Assembly: GCF_014646875.1 (NCBI RefSeq)
Contig: NZ_BMOC01000005.1
Coordinates: 1 to 64,000 of the forward strand
Length of the DNA: 64,000 nt
Origin: Halobellus salinus
Lineage (GTDB): Archaea > Halobacteriota > Halobacteria > Halobacteriales > Haloferacaceae
Reading direction: 5' to 3'
Positions 54,994 through 63,548 of the stretch are shown in pieces. Within the stretch, counting starts at the first letter, position 1. Each line of letters opens with the position of its first letter. Below the pieces are notes generated by a model that saw nothing but the letters and a program-made list of their open reading frames with translations, did no database searches and was not told the origin of the DNA. A program made the position numbers and the translations under genes.

Positions 54994-55830
54994 CTACTGC
55001 TCGATCCCGTACACGTCGCCGGTCCACTCCCGCGCCGGGAAGTCGTACACCGGCTGGTCGCGGTCGCAGCCGTCGAGCCGGCGGCGATCCTCCTCGTCCA
55101 GCGAGACGTCGAGGTCGGCGTTGGCCCGGACGTGCTCGGGCGAGGACGACCGCGGCAGCGGCACGACGTCGCGGTCAACGGCCCACCCGAGGACGATCTG
55201 GGCAGGGCTTCGGTCGTGCTTCTCGGCGAGTTCCTGCACGACCGCGTCGTCCAGGACGTCCGTCCGGGCCAGCGGCGCCGCCGCCTCAACGACGGTGTCG
55301 GTCTCGTGGCAGTAGTCGACCAGATCGGGGCGCTGGAACCACGGGTGGAACTCGATCTGGTTGACCGCGATGGGGACCTCGGAGATGTGGTGGGCACAGC
55401 TCAACTGGTAGGCGCTGAAGTTCGAGACGCCGACGTTCCGGACCAGCCCGCGGTCGTGGAGCCGTGCCATCGCCCGCAACGTCTCCCGGAGCGAGATCGC
55501 GGGGTTTGGCCAGTGGATCAGATAGAGGTCGAGGTAGTCGGTACCGAGGCGGTCGAGCGACGCCTCACACGACGCGATCACCGACTCGTAGTCGAGGTGT
55601 TTCGGCAGTACCTTCGAGGTGAGAAAAAGATCGTCGCGGTCGTACGCCGCGAGCACGTCGCCGATGGCCACCTCGTTGTGGTATCCCTCCGCGGTATCGA
55701 TGTGGGCGTACCCGGCCTCGAGCGCGGTGCGGACGCTCTCTGTGGTCTGTTCGTCGTCGAGGTCGTACGTCCCGAACCCGAGTGCGGGGAGTTCGTCGCC
55801 GCTCGGGAGCGTGTGTGTCGGAATACCCAT
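54994..55830 (-). CDS. aldo/keto reductase
   Basis: 278 aa. Catalytic tetrad visible: Asp and Tyr in AHIDTAEGYHNEVAIGDVL, Lys in LFLTSKVLPKHL, His in LYLIHWPNP. NADPH-dependent (beta/alpha)8 barrel of the AKR type. The substrate cannot be read; likely an aldehyde or ketone. It is a single gene, with promoters on both sides. Confidence 0.9.
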   Translation of the reverse strand: MGIPTHTLPSGDELPALGFGTYDLDDEQTTESVRTALEAGYAHIDTAEGYHNEVAIGDVLAAYDRDDLFLTSKVLPKHLDYESVIASCEASLDRLGTDYLDLYLIHWPNPAISLRETLRAMARLHDRGLVRNVGVSNFSAYQLSCAHHISEVPIAVNQIEFHPWFQRPDLVDYCHETDTVVEAAAPLARTDVLDDAVVQELAEKHDRSPAQIVLGWAVDRDVVPLPRSSSPEHVRANADLDVSLDEEDRRRLDGCDRDQPVYDFPAREWTGDVYGIEQ

Positions 55831-55911
55831 ACGCCACGCGTTCGTCGGACCGCCGATTGAAACTACCGCTTCCGAGCGACCGATCGGGCGGTCCCGTCCC
55901 GGTCACGAAGG

Positions 55912-55918
55912 TTTATAT
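55912..55918 (+). promoter_or_regulatory. orphan TATA/BRE-type promoter
   Basis: ACGAAGG then TTTATATCC reads as a good BRE/TATA on the plus strand, with transcription expected near 55938-55942. No credible plus-strand gene follows before the stop codon of the BtuF-type gene at 56046. It may drive an unknown RNA. It is also not well placed for the aldo/keto gene (82 nt away). Confidence 0.4.
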
Positions 55919-56045
55919 CCGGATCCGGGACCACCGCCCCCGTGACGTGAGGTCGATCCCACGTCGGGCAGCGGGTGTCCGGCACGACGGCGTGGGGTGC
56001 GGTGTGCCGGCTGTTCGCCACAGAGGGCTGCCAGGCTGTCGACGG

Positions 56046-57254
56046 TCAGCGACGCCTCGCTAGCAGCACGGCGAGTGCCGCGACTGCGGCGACAGAAACC
56101 AGGGGTCCGAACCCGGGCGTCCCGGTAGCGGTCGTCGACGGCGACTCGGGCGTGGGGGTCGCCGTCGCCGCCGTCTCCGATGGGGCGGTGGTGGGCGCAG
56201 ACTCGGTGGTCACGGTCGACTCGCCCTCCGCGCCGGCCTGCCGCTCGCGGTACTTGTCGTACGCTTCGGGGTGGACCGACTGCATAACCGTCTCCGCGGC
56301 GATCACAGCCCGTGGAGCGGGTTGCTGGAGGTAGCTCGTGTTCACGACAACGACGTTGCCCTCCTGGACCGCAGTCGTACTGTTGTACGCCGGCGTCGCG
56401 GGCACGGGACTGTGCTCCGGGACGACGATCCACTCGGGGTTCAGCTCGACCACCTGTTCGTCGTTGATCTGCCGGAATCCGGAGACGTTGACCTCGGCGG
56501 CTCCGTTCCGCACTCCGGCGGTCTCCATCACGTCGCTGATAAACGTGTTCGAGCCCGACGTGTACCCGAAGAAGACGTTCAGCCCGACCGGGTGCTCGCT
56601 GTCGCCGAGCGCTTGCTCCATCAGCGCGATCGACCGCCGCATCTCGGCGGCGCGCTCGGTTCCGGCCTCGCAGTTACCGGTCAGCCGTCCGGTCACCTCG
56701 GTCTTGTTCGCGACGAACGCCAGAGACGTCCCCTGCCCGAACACGAACACCGGGATCCCCTGATCACGGAGTTGCTGTGTTCGCTCCTTGGCCGCGCCGT
56801 AGGAACTACTCGGCACCAAGACGAGGTCCGGGTTCGCGTCGATGACTCTCTCGACGCTCGGACCGCTGGGTCCGGAGACGTTCGCCTTCTCGCTGGCACC
56901 GTCGAGGTACGACGCGTACTGCGAGACGCCGACAACCTCGTCTCGGGCGCCGATCTCCCACATCGTCTGTGCGGCACTGGGATTCAGCGTGACGATCCGC
57001 TCGGGGTCGGCCTCGATCGTCACCTCGGCCCCAGTGGCGTCGGTAGCGGTATACGGGAATGCACACGCGTCAGACTGGGCGTTTCGGACGGCTGGCCGCC
57101 GGTCCGACACAACGGCGTGGGACACTCCGGAGTCGCTCTGGACGGCGATATCGGCGCTCGTGTGCGTGGGCGAGGCCGCGACGATGCCGCCGGCACCCGG
57201 GCCGACAGCGGCGACGACAACCAGAACCGAGACCAGATACGCGTGGCGTTGCAT
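56046..57254 (-). CDS. PGF-CTERM-anchored substrate-binding protein of a BtuF-type ABC importer
   Basis: 402 aa. A signal peptide (MQRHAYLVSVLVVVAAVGPG) is followed by the cobalamin/metal-binding fold: DATGAEVTIEADPERIVTLN, EIGARDEVVGVSQYASYLDG and a second lobe. A Thr/Ser/Pro-rich linker leads to the PGF-CTERM tail (TPGFGPLVSVAAVAALAVLL plus ARRR), recognised by archaeosortase and lipid-attached in place of a lipobox. ATG 57254 is preferred to 57281. Divergent from the permease, with a nested palindrome between. Confidence 0.85.
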   Translation of the reverse strand: MQRHAYLVSVLVVVAAVGPGAGGIVAASPTHTSADIAVQSDSGVSHAVVSDRRPAVRNAQSDACAFPYTATDATGAEVTIEADPERIVTLNPSAAQTMWEIGARDEVVGVSQYASYLDGASEKANVSGPSGPSVERVIDANPDLVLVPSSSYGAAKERTQQLRDQGIPVFVFGQGTSLAFVANKTEVTGRLTGNCEAGTERAAEMRRSIALMEQALGDSEHPVGLNVFFGYTSGSNTFISDVMETAGVRNGAAEVNVSGFRQINDEQVVELNPEWIVVPEHSPVPATPAYNSTTAVQEGNVVVVNTSYLQQPAPRAVIAAETVMQSVHPEAYDKYRERQAGAEGESTVTTESAPTTAPSETAATATPTPESPSTTATGTPGFGPLVSVAAVAALAVLLARRR

Positions 57255-57275
57255 ACACCCACGTGCGAGATATTG

Positions 57276-57310
57276 CAACAAGTACTTGGCTAATCCAACT
57301 ACACTTGTTG
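57276..57310. promoter_or_regulatory. nested inverted repeats between divergent btu-type genes
   Basis: CAACAAGT (57276-57283) pairs with ACTTGTTG (57303-57310), and inside it GTACTTGG (57282-57289) pairs 7/8 with CCAACTAC (57295-57302). Both are centred near 57292.5. The dyad lies in the 63-bp gap between the two genes' start codons and overlaps where both promoters must be, so a repressor site shared by both is likely. The cognate regulator is unknown. Confidence 0.6.
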
Positions 57311-57317
57311 ACGTATC

Positions 57318-58337
57318 GTGACCCTACGGACTCGGACGCTCGCGTGGTCGACGGGCCTGACGGGCCTTCTTGCGGTCGTTCTGGTGATCAGCGCCGGTAC
57401 GGGGCCGGTTTCGATCCCGCCAGCGACGGTCGCGAAGGTTCTCCTCTCTGCGGACCCGATCCCGCTCGGGTTCGAGGCGCCCCGGACGAGCCGGGTCATC
57501 GTCCTCAACGTGCGCCTCCCACGGATCGTGTTGGCGGCGTTCGTCGGCGTCGCGTTGGCGACTGCCGGCACCGTGATGCAGGGGTTCTTCCGGAATCCGA
57601 TGGCCGACCCCTCGATCATCGGCGTCTCTTCGGGGGCTGCCGTGGGGGCGGTCGCGACCATCGTGCTCCCCTTCGCGCTCCCGTTCGGGCTAGAGCTTCA
57701 GGCCGCAGCGTTTCTCGCGGCGGTGCTCGCCGCGTTCGGCGTCTACCTCATCGCGACACAGGGCGGGCACACGCCGACCGCGACCCTCCTGCTGGCTGGA
57801 GTCGCCGTCCAGACGTTCTTGGGCGCGATTATCTCGCTTCTGCTGCTCCACAGCGGGCAAAGCCTCCGACGGGTGGTCTACTGGCTCATGGGCCACCTCG
57901 GCGGAACGACCTGGGACGAGGTCCAGGTCATCGCGGTCGCGCTTCCACCGCTGTTTCTCGTCCTCCTGTTCTACGCTCGCGATCTGAACGTCCTTCTGCT
58001 CGGCGAGGAGCAAGCTCGCGGTCTCGGCGTTGAGGTCGAACGCACGAAGCGGATCCTGCTCGCGGTGTCGAGCGTCGCGACTGCCGCCGCGGTCGCGGTG
58101 ACCGGGGTGATCGGGTTCGTCGGTCTCATCGTGCCGCACGGGATGCGTCTGCTCGTCGGCCCCGACCACCGGATCCTGCTTCCTTCCAGCGCGCTGGCGG
58201 GAGCGTCGTTCCTCGTCGCGACCGACACGCTGGCTCGATCCGGCCCCGCCGAAATCCCGGTCGGGATCGTGACTGCAGCGCTCGGCGCACCCTTCTTTCT
58301 GTATCTGCTCCGTTCCCGAGAGGTGACGGAGCTGTGA
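57318..58337 (+). CDS. BtuC/FecCD-type ABC importer permease
   Basis: 339 aa, about nine or ten TM helices. [42 protein letters not shown] and the coupling region [16 protein letters not shown], with [19 protein letters not shown], are family features. Substrate either cobalamin (BtuC) or iron-siderophore. GTG start at 57318. The stop overlaps the next gene start by 4 bases. Confidence 0.92.
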   Translation: MTLRTRTLAWSTGLTGLLAVVLVISAGTGPVSIPPATVAKVLLSADPIPLGFEAPRTSRVIVLNVRLPRIVLAAFVGVALATAGTVMQGFFRNPMADPSIIGVSSGAAVGAVATIVLPFALPFGLELQAAAFLAAVLAAFGVYLIATQGGHTPTATLLLAGVAVQTFLGAIISLLLLHSGQSLRRVVYWLMGHLGGTTWDEVQVIAVALPPLFLVLLFYARDLNVLLLGEEQARGLGVEVERTKRILLAVSSVATAAAVAVTGVIGFVGLIVPHGMRLLVGPDHRILLPSSALAGASFLVATDTLARSGPAEIPVGIVTAALGAPFFLYLLRSREVTEL

Positions 58338-59215
58338 GCACCGACCGCGCGGTCTCGGCGGAACCGCTGCTCACGATCGACGGCCTCCGAGTTCGGCTCG
58401 GCGGAGCGACTGTTCTCAACGGCGTCGACACGGAGACTGACCGCGGACGGTTCGTCGGTGTCGTCGGCCCCAACGGCGCGGGGAAGACAACGCTGCTCCG
58501 GACGGTCGCGGGCGCGATCCCGCCGGACGCCGGTCACGTCGCCGTTGACGGGCAGCGGATCCACGGCCTCTCCTCGAAGGCGACGAGCCGACTCGTCGCG
58601 AGCGTGCCTCAGGACACGACGGTCGCATTCGAGTTCGACGTTCGGACGCTCGTCGAGATGGGCCGAAACCCGCACCGGTCGCGGTTCGGCAGGTGGACCG
58701 ACGCCGACGCCGCGGCGGTCGAGCGCGCGCTCGACCGGACAGACACCCACCAGTTCGCCGACCGAGGGGTCACTACCCTCTCCGGCGGGGAACGCCAGCG
58801 GGTGCTCCTCGCGCGGGCGCTCGCACAGGACGCCCCGTTGTTGCTGTTGGACGAACCGACCGGCAGCCTCGACATCAACCACCAGGTGCGGACGCTCGAC
58901 CTCGTGTCCGACCTCGCCGCGGAGGGCCGAACCGCCCTCGCCGCGATCCACGACCTCGACCTCGCGGCCCGGTACTGCGACGAACTCTTGTTGATCTCGG
59001 ACGGCCGTGTCGTCGCCGCTGGCCCGCCGGCAACGGTGCTCACCGAGTCGGCGATCCGGGACGCGTTCGACGCCACCGCGGTCGTCTCGGAGAACCCAGT
59101 CACGGGCACGGTGTCGGTCACGGCACTCGGTGACGACGAGGCACCGTCGGGTGATCGATCCGACTCCGTCGCTCCGCGGCCGGCCGGGAGCGGTTCCGAC
59201 GGCTCCGAGCCGTGA
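58334..59215 (+). CDS. ABC importer ATP-binding protein (BtuD/FecE type)
   Basis: 293 aa. Walker [17 protein letters not shown] (residues 45-60), signature [20 protein letters not shown], Walker [13 protein letters not shown] and the H loop [13 protein letters not shown] are complete. A flexible acidic tail of about 45 residues follows. GTG start overlapping the permease stop. Completes the importer with BtuC and BtuF. Confidence 0.93.
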   Translation: MSTDRAVSAEPLLTIDGLRVRLGGATVLNGVDTETDRGRFVGVVGPNGAGKTTLLRTVAGAIPPDAGHVAVDGQRIHGLSSKATSRLVASVPQDTTVAFEFDVRTLVEMGRNPHRSRFGRWTDADAAAVERALDRTDTHQFADRGVTTLSGGERQRVLLARALAQDAPLLLLDEPTGSLDINHQVRTLDLVSDLAAEGRTALAAIHDLDLAARYCDELLLISDGRVVAAGPPATVLTESAIRDAFDATAVVSENPVTGTVSVTALGDDEAPSGDRSDSVAPRPAGSGSDGSEP

Positions 59216-59356
59216 GCCGGCGCGGCGTTGCGACTCCAAACGTCCGGATCGAACATTATGTTCGTGTACGGCCAACAGATTTTTTACGCGAGCCAAACAA
59301 TAGTTTAGTGAGAGCGAGGCGATGGTTCGGTTCTCATCGACCTCCGGTGACACAAA

Positions 59357-60406
59357 ATGAGTGATGCCCTTCACGCGCGCACGCGAGACGACGAACGAGA
59401 GTGGCGAGACCACGACAGCGACCCCGGGAACGCGACACAGACCGAGACCGCGGAACGCTCCGACGAGTCAGAGGCGGAACTCCAGTGTCCGGAGTGTGGT
59501 TCGACGGACCTGGTGACCGACAGCGAGCGCGGCGAGACGGTGTGTGACGACTGCGGACTGGTCGTCGACGAGGACTCGATCGACCGCGGGCCGGAGTGGC
59601 GCGCTTTCGACAGCGCAGAGCGCGACCAGAAATCCCGCGTGGGCGCGCCGACGACCAACCTCATGCACGACAAGGGGCTCTCGACCAACATCGGGTGGCA
59701 GAACAAAGACGCCTACGGCAACTCCCTGTCGTCGAACCAGCGCCAGAAGATGCAGCGGCTCCGGACGTGGAACGAGCGGTTCCGCACCCGCGACTCGAAA
59801 GAGCGCAACCTCAAGCAGGCGCTCGGCGAGATCGATCGCATGGCGTCCGCGCTCGGACTCCCCGAAAACGTCCGCGAGACCGCGTCGGTCATCTACCGCC
59901 GCGCGCTCGATGAGGACCTTCTGCCCGGTCGCTCCATCGAGGGGATCGCGACCGCGTCGCTGCACGCCGCCGCCCGGATGGCCCAAGTTCCGCGGAGCAT
60001 CGACGAGGTTGCGCGCGTCTCCCGGGTAGAGGAAGACGAGTTCGAGCGGGCCTACCGCTACGTCGTCCGGGAGCTCTCCTTGGAGATCCAACCGGCGGAC
60101 CCCGAGGAGTACGTCCCCCGCTTCGCGTCCGATCTGGAGGTCCCAAAAGAGACCGAGCGGACCGCACGGGAGCTACTCGAGAACGCAAAGCGGGAGAACG
60201 TCCACTCCGGGAAATCACCGGTGGGGCTCGCCGCAGCCGCGCTGTACGCCTCGGCGCAGTTAACGAACGAGGACCTCACACAGGCAGACGTGAGCAAGGC
60301 GACCGACATCTCCGAGGTCACGATCCGGAACCGGTACCAGGAACTCCTGGAGGCGTGGGACCTCGACTCCCCACACGGCGGCCGGAGCCGGCGCGCCCAG
60401 ACCTGA
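59357..60406 (+). CDS. tfb: transcription initiation factor IIB (TFB)
   Basis: 349 aa. N-terminal zinc ribbon LQCPECGSTDLVTDSERGET with CDDCGLVVDED (residues about 41-70), B-finger/linker GPEWRAFDSAERDQKSRVGA, then two cyclin repeats (SKERNLKQALGEIDRMASAL, and EVAIRNRYQELL-type end). It bridges TBP and RNA polymerase at BRE/TATA promoters. Haloarchaea have several TFB paralogues; this is one of them. AT-rich promoter before 59357. Confidence 0.96.
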   Translation: MSDALHARTRDDEREWRDHDSDPGNATQTETAERSDESEAELQCPECGSTDLVTDSERGETVCDDCGLVVDEDSIDRGPEWRAFDSAERDQKSRVGAPTTNLMHDKGLSTNIGWQNKDAYGNSLSSNQRQKMQRLRTWNERFRTRDSKERNLKQALGEIDRMASALGLPENVRETASVIYRRALDEDLLPGRSIEGIATASLHAAARMAQVPRSIDEVARVSRVEEDEFERAYRYVVRELSLEIQPADPEEYVPRFASDLEVPKETERTARELLENAKRENVHSGKSPVGLAAAALYASAQLTNEDLTQADVSKATDISEVTIRNRYQELLEAWDLDSPHGGRSRRAQT

Positions 60407-60417
60407 TACTCGCGACG

Positions 60418-60477
60418 TTATTCCACGACGACGACGCCTTTCATACCCATCGTCCGGTGGGGCGCGCAGTAGTACTC
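60418..60477 (-). pseudogene. 3' end remnant of a blue-copper (halocyanin-like) gene
   Basis: Minus-strand codons read EYYCAPHRTMGMKGVVVVE then stop (TAA at 60418). CAPHRTMGM is the C-terminal copper-ligand loop (Cys, His, Met) of plastocyanin/halocyanin. The remaining N-terminal part and promoter are missing because the DNA jumps to a different gene at about 60478-60485. Confidence 0.75.
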
Positions 60478-60953
60478 ACGACGCCGGCAGAACGGTCGAA
60501 ACGCTGCTGGTTGGCAACTACTGCGACGCCGCGTTCCTCGTGGAGCACGCCCGCGACTGGTTCGGCGGGGACCGCGCGTCCGCCGTCCGCCGGTATCTCG
60601 AGGTCAACGGCGGCGACCCGGCGGGCGAGCGGATCGCGGACGTCGACTACCAGGGGAACGTCCACCCCACGCAGTTCTGGCAGGGCTACAGCCTCGGCAA
60701 CGTCCGCGACCGCCCGTTCGGCGCGATCTGGGAGGACGACTCGAACCCGCTTCTGGCCGGCCTCCGGAACCGCGAGGAACACCTGACCGGGCGGTGTGCG
60801 ACGTGTCGCCACCGAGGCGTCTGCCGGGGCGGCTCCCGGCTCCGGGCGTTCGCGGCGGAAGGTGACGTGTTCGCGCCCGATCCGCAGTGTTACCTGACCC
60901 GCGAGGAGCGGTTGGGACCGGCGGCCGGCGTGGGCGGGTCGGTCGCGGACTGA
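60477..60953 (+). pseudogene. 3' fragment of a radical SAM/SPASM gene
   Basis: Frame reads VETLLVGNYCDAAFLVEHAR, then GNVHPTQFWQGYSLGNVRDR, and the SPASM cysteines CATCRHRGVCRGGSRLR and DPQCYLTREERL. The radical SAM half (CxxxCxxC) should precede it but is absent, and the frame starts only at the scar next to the halocyanin remnant. Similar SPASM proteins act in haem and peptide-cofactor synthesis (AhbC/AhbD-like). The first ATG-like start inside, GTG 60540, has no promoter. Probably dead. Confidence 0.78.
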
Positions 60954-60998
60954 GACGGTTGTGGGGGTGCGCCCGGACGCTCGTAGTGCATCCACGGG

Positions 60999-61072
60999 AT
61001 GGTGCATCCGCGGGTCTCGGTGGTGCGCTCGCGGCATGGTGCATCCGCGGGTCTCGGTGGTGCGTTCGCGGC
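60999..61072. repeat. 37-bp tandem duplication next to a promoter
   Basis: Units 60999-61035 and 61036-61072 differ at one base. A partial earlier unit starts near 60984. The last unit ends 2 bp before the TATA box of the CoA-binding protein gene, so the repeats cover its BRE and upstream region. Confidence 0.85.
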
Positions 61073-61074
61073 AG

Positions 61075-61081
61075 TATTTTA
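61075..61081 (+). promoter_or_regulatory. TATA box of the CoA-binding protein gene
   Basis: TATTTTA centred 27 nt before the ATG at 61105; expected leaderless start. Confidence 0.6.
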
Positions 61082-61104
61082 CGCGCCCGCGACGTGCGGC
61101 CGGT

Positions 61105-61533
61105 ATGCTCGTCTCCGACGACGACGGACTCAGCCGGATCCTTGACCACCACACGGTCGCGGTAGTCGGCTGCTCAACCACGCCCGGCAAGGCGGCCCAC
61201 GACATCCCGGCGTACCTACAGCGCCACGGCTACCGGATCGTCCCGGTGAACCCTTTCGCCGACGAGATCTTGGACGAGACCGCGTCCGACACCCTCGCGG
61301 AGATTCCGGAATCGATCGACGTCGACGTGGTGAACGTGTTCCGCCCCAGCGAGGAGGTGGGCGGGATCGTCGACAGCGCGACCGAGCGGGCTGAACGGCT
61401 GGACGACGTGTCGGCGGTGTGGCTCCAACTGGACATCGTCGACGACGACGCGGGGCAGCGGGCCGCCGACGCCGGGCTGGATTTCGTCCAGGACGCGTGT
61501 ATGAAGGTCGAACACCGACGACTGGTCGGGTAA
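61105..61533 (+). CDS. CoA-binding (YccU-like) domain protein
   Basis: 142 aa Rossmann-like CoA_binding_2 protein. HHTVAVVGCSTTPGKAAHDI, RHGYRIVPVNPFADEILDET and VDVVNVFRPSEEVGGIVDSA are the family blocks. QDACMKVEHRRLVG ends it with the usual C..E..R motif. Function of the family is not well defined. ATG 61105 matches the TATA box. Confidence 0.88.
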   Translation: MLVSDDDGLSRILDHHTVAVVGCSTTPGKAAHDIPAYLQRHGYRIVPVNPFADEILDETASDTLAEIPESIDVDVVNVFRPSEEVGGIVDSATERAERLDDVSAVWLQLDIVDDDAGQRAADAGLDFVQDACMKVEHRRLVG

Positions 61534-61599
61534 GCCTCGATACGGGCGACGGACCGAACGGCGTCCGGGCGGCGAGTCAACCAACCCCGCCTGAGCGGG

Positions 61600-61950
61600 T
61601 CAGGTGCTGTCGGCGGCGTCGGATGCCTCGGTGCTGTCGGCGGCGTCGGATGCCTCGGTGCTGTCGTCCGTCTGCGCGTCGGCTTCGACTTCTGCTTCGG
61701 CTTCGGCTTCGGCGATGTGTGCTTCGGCGGTCACCCGCTCGATATCGATATCCTCCGCGTCGGCGAGCGCTTCCACCAGCGCCCGCACCTCCGCGGTTTC
61801 CCGTTCCAAGCGGTCGACCCGGTCGCTGGTCTCCCGGGTGGTCTCGCGCATCTCTACGATCTGCTCACGGAGGTCGTTCAGCCGGGTGTAGACGTCCTCC
61901 GCCATGTCCGTCACTTTCTGGAGCTTCCGTGCCGTGCCTCCAAGTCCCAT
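61600..61950 (-). CDS. coiled-coil protein (DUF5798-like) with tandem C-terminal repeat
   Basis: 116 aa. MGLGGTARKLQKVTDMAEDV leads into a long coiled coil (LNDLREQIVEMRETTRETSD, then RLERETAEVRALVEALADA), and the tail is acidic with the 9-residue unit DSTEASDAA repeated because of an exact 27-bp duplication (61604-61657). ATG 61950 is chosen over longer frames because they are Pro/Arg-rich. Function unknown. Confidence 0.72.
   Translation of the reverse strand: MGLGGTARKLQKVTDMAEDVYTRLNDLREQIVEMRETTRETSDRVDRLERETAEVRALVEALADAEDIDIERVTAEAHIAEAEAEAEVEADAQTDDSTEASDAADSTEASDAADST
61604..61657. repeat. 27-bp tandem duplication at the 3' end of the coiled-coil gene
   Basis: Units 61604-61630 and 61631-61657 are identical, with a partial third. 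The frame is kept. Confidence 0.85.
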
Positions 61951-62143
61951 GTGTCCTGTTCGGCGGTCCGGGTTTGTGTGCGTTCCGGCTTCCAGCAGGG
62001 ACAGTCGGGACGGCCGGACCGCCCGAGCGGGGAATCGGTCGGGGGCGGGCGTCCGACCGGGAACACTGCGAACGTCCGGCGGGGGCCGTGAGACCGCGAC
62101 CCTCGGAAGGGTTATCCCTCCACTCGTAGTACGTTCGTTCGCA

Positions 62144-62350
62144 ATGGCAAACGGAAAGGTTGATTTCTTCAACGACACAGGCGGCTACGGTTTCATTTCG
62201 ACTGACGACGGCGACCTCGACGACGACGAAGACGTGTTCTTCCACATGGAGGACGTCGGCGGCGAAGACCTCACCGAGGGGACCGAGGTCGAGTTCGACA
62301 TCGAGTCCTCTCCCAAGGGGCCTCGCGCGTCGAACGTCGTCCGGCAGTAA
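62144..62350 (+). CDS. cspA: cold-shock domain protein
   Basis: 68 aa, usual CSD length. RNA-binding motif RNP1-like GGYGFISTDD (residues 13-22) and DVFFHMEDVGG (RNP2) are intact, with an acidic insert DDGDLDDDED that is typical of halophiles. It acts as an RNA chaperone. A T6 run follows 42 nt after the stop. Confidence 0.94.
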   Translation: MANGKVDFFNDTGGYGFISTDDGDLDDDEDVFFHMEDVGGEDLTEGTEVEFDIESSPKGPRASNVVRQ

Positions 62351-62392
62351 CACCAACACACCCGTCGCACACGGCGGCGGACCGAGATCCGA

Positions 62393-62398
62393 TTTTTT
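62393..62398 (+). terminator. T6 terminator after cspA
   Basis: Six T residues (gattttttc) 42 nt after the cspA stop, a plausible archaeal transcript end. Confidence 0.5.
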
Positions 62399-62480
62399 CA
62401 CCACACACAACGGGCGTAGTGGCAGCCGTCTGCCTCGTGCGACGGCGAGAGCGAGCCGGACCACACGACATCTACCCGGA

Positions 62481-63548
62481 TCAGAGCGCGTCGGCGTCGA
62501 CGCGGTCGACGAGCCGGTGGAGCCCGAGGTAGACCGCGATCGCGAGCAGGGCCACACTCGCGACTGCGAGGAAGTCGGCGGTGGCGGGGCTGCCGATGCC
62601 GAGCCGGGCGGCGGCGGTGACCGGCCCGTGCGGCAGGAGTGTGGTCCCGCCGATCACGAACAGGACCGCGATGGAGTAGAGGAACTGCGCGGCGCGTCGG
62701 TCGGGCGAGACCAGCGCGACCGCCGCCCCGAGCCCGCAGACGAGTAGCGCGAGGCCGGCAACGAGCGTGACGAGCGCCATCGCGTTGGCGACGCTGGTCC
62801 CGTTGAGTTCGAGCAGCACGATCCAGGCCCCGGCCTGGATCGGCGCGAGGCCCGCCGCGGCCGCGAGTTTCCCGTCAACGACGTCGTGGAGGGTGACAGG
62901 CGCGACCCGGAGGAGTTCGAGCGTGCCGCGGTCGATCTCCTCGGTGACGGAGTCCACCGTGATCGACCCGGAAATGAACACCGGCAACACCAGAAGCAGC
63001 GGTAACAGGATGGTGTAGGTGAACCCGAAGTACGGGCTGGAGTCGGTCTCCGGCGGGAGTTCGAGCGGCGTCGACGACAGGAACGCCGCTCGGTCGGTCC
63101 GCTCGGCGCGCTCGAAGGCGCGGAGCACGTCGCGCAGTTGCACCACAACGACCGTGGTCTGGACGTTGGAGTCGGGCGCGACCGCCCTGACGAACACCCG
63201 CTCGTCGCGGGTTTCGGCCACGACCACGGCGTCGATGCCGGTCGCGCGGTACTCCTGGAACGCCCGCATCGCTGCCTCCTCGGTGCGGTATGGCTGTGCG
63301 TCGACCCCGCGAACCTCCTGCGAGGCGCTGATCAGGTCCTCAGCCGCGTCGCCGGTGACCGCGACGTCGACCTCAGCGCCGCCGACCTGGCCCGGGTCGT
63401 ACAGCGACACGAGCCCGACAACTAGGAACGACGAGAACGCCGCGATGAGCAGCTGGAGCGCGAGCGCTAGTACGATGGTCTTCTCCTTCCGAAGGCTCCC
63501 CAGCTCTCGGCGGGCGATGGTGACACGCGAGTCGGTGCGGTCACGCAA
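62481..63548 (-). CDS. ABC-2 type exporter permease (NatB-like)
   Basis: 355 aa. Helix 1 (EKTIVLALALQLLIAAFSSF), a large extracytoplasmic domain (residues 55-165) and five further helices (YTILLPLLLVLPVFISGSIT ... LAVASVALLAIAVYLGLHRL). SGSITVDSVTEEIDRGTLEL is the conserved ABC-2 segment. TTG start at 63548 overlaps the upstream gene stop by 8 bases. The ATPase is expected outside the window, upstream. Confidence 0.82.
   Translation of the reverse strand: MRDRTDSRVTIARRELGSLRKEKTIVLALALQLLIAAFSSFLVVGLVSLYDPGQVGGAEVDVAVTGDAAEDLISASQEVRGVDAQPYRTEEAAMRAFQEYRATGIDAVVVAETRDERVFVRAVAPDSNVQTTVVVVQLRDVLRAFERAERTDRAAFLSSTPLELPPETDSSPYFGFTYTILLPLLLVLPVFISGSITVDSVTEEIDRGTLELLRVAPVTLHDVVDGKLAAAAGLAPIQAGAWIVLLELNGTSVANAMALVTLVAGLALLVCGLGAAVALVSPDRRAAQFLYSIAVLFVIGGTTLLPHGPVTAAARLGIGSPATADFLAVASVALLAIAVYLGLHRLVDRVDADAL

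Noticed and set aside
60999-61072. The 37-bp repeats as a CRISPR array
   Set aside because: Only two contiguous copies with no spacers and no cas gene nearby.
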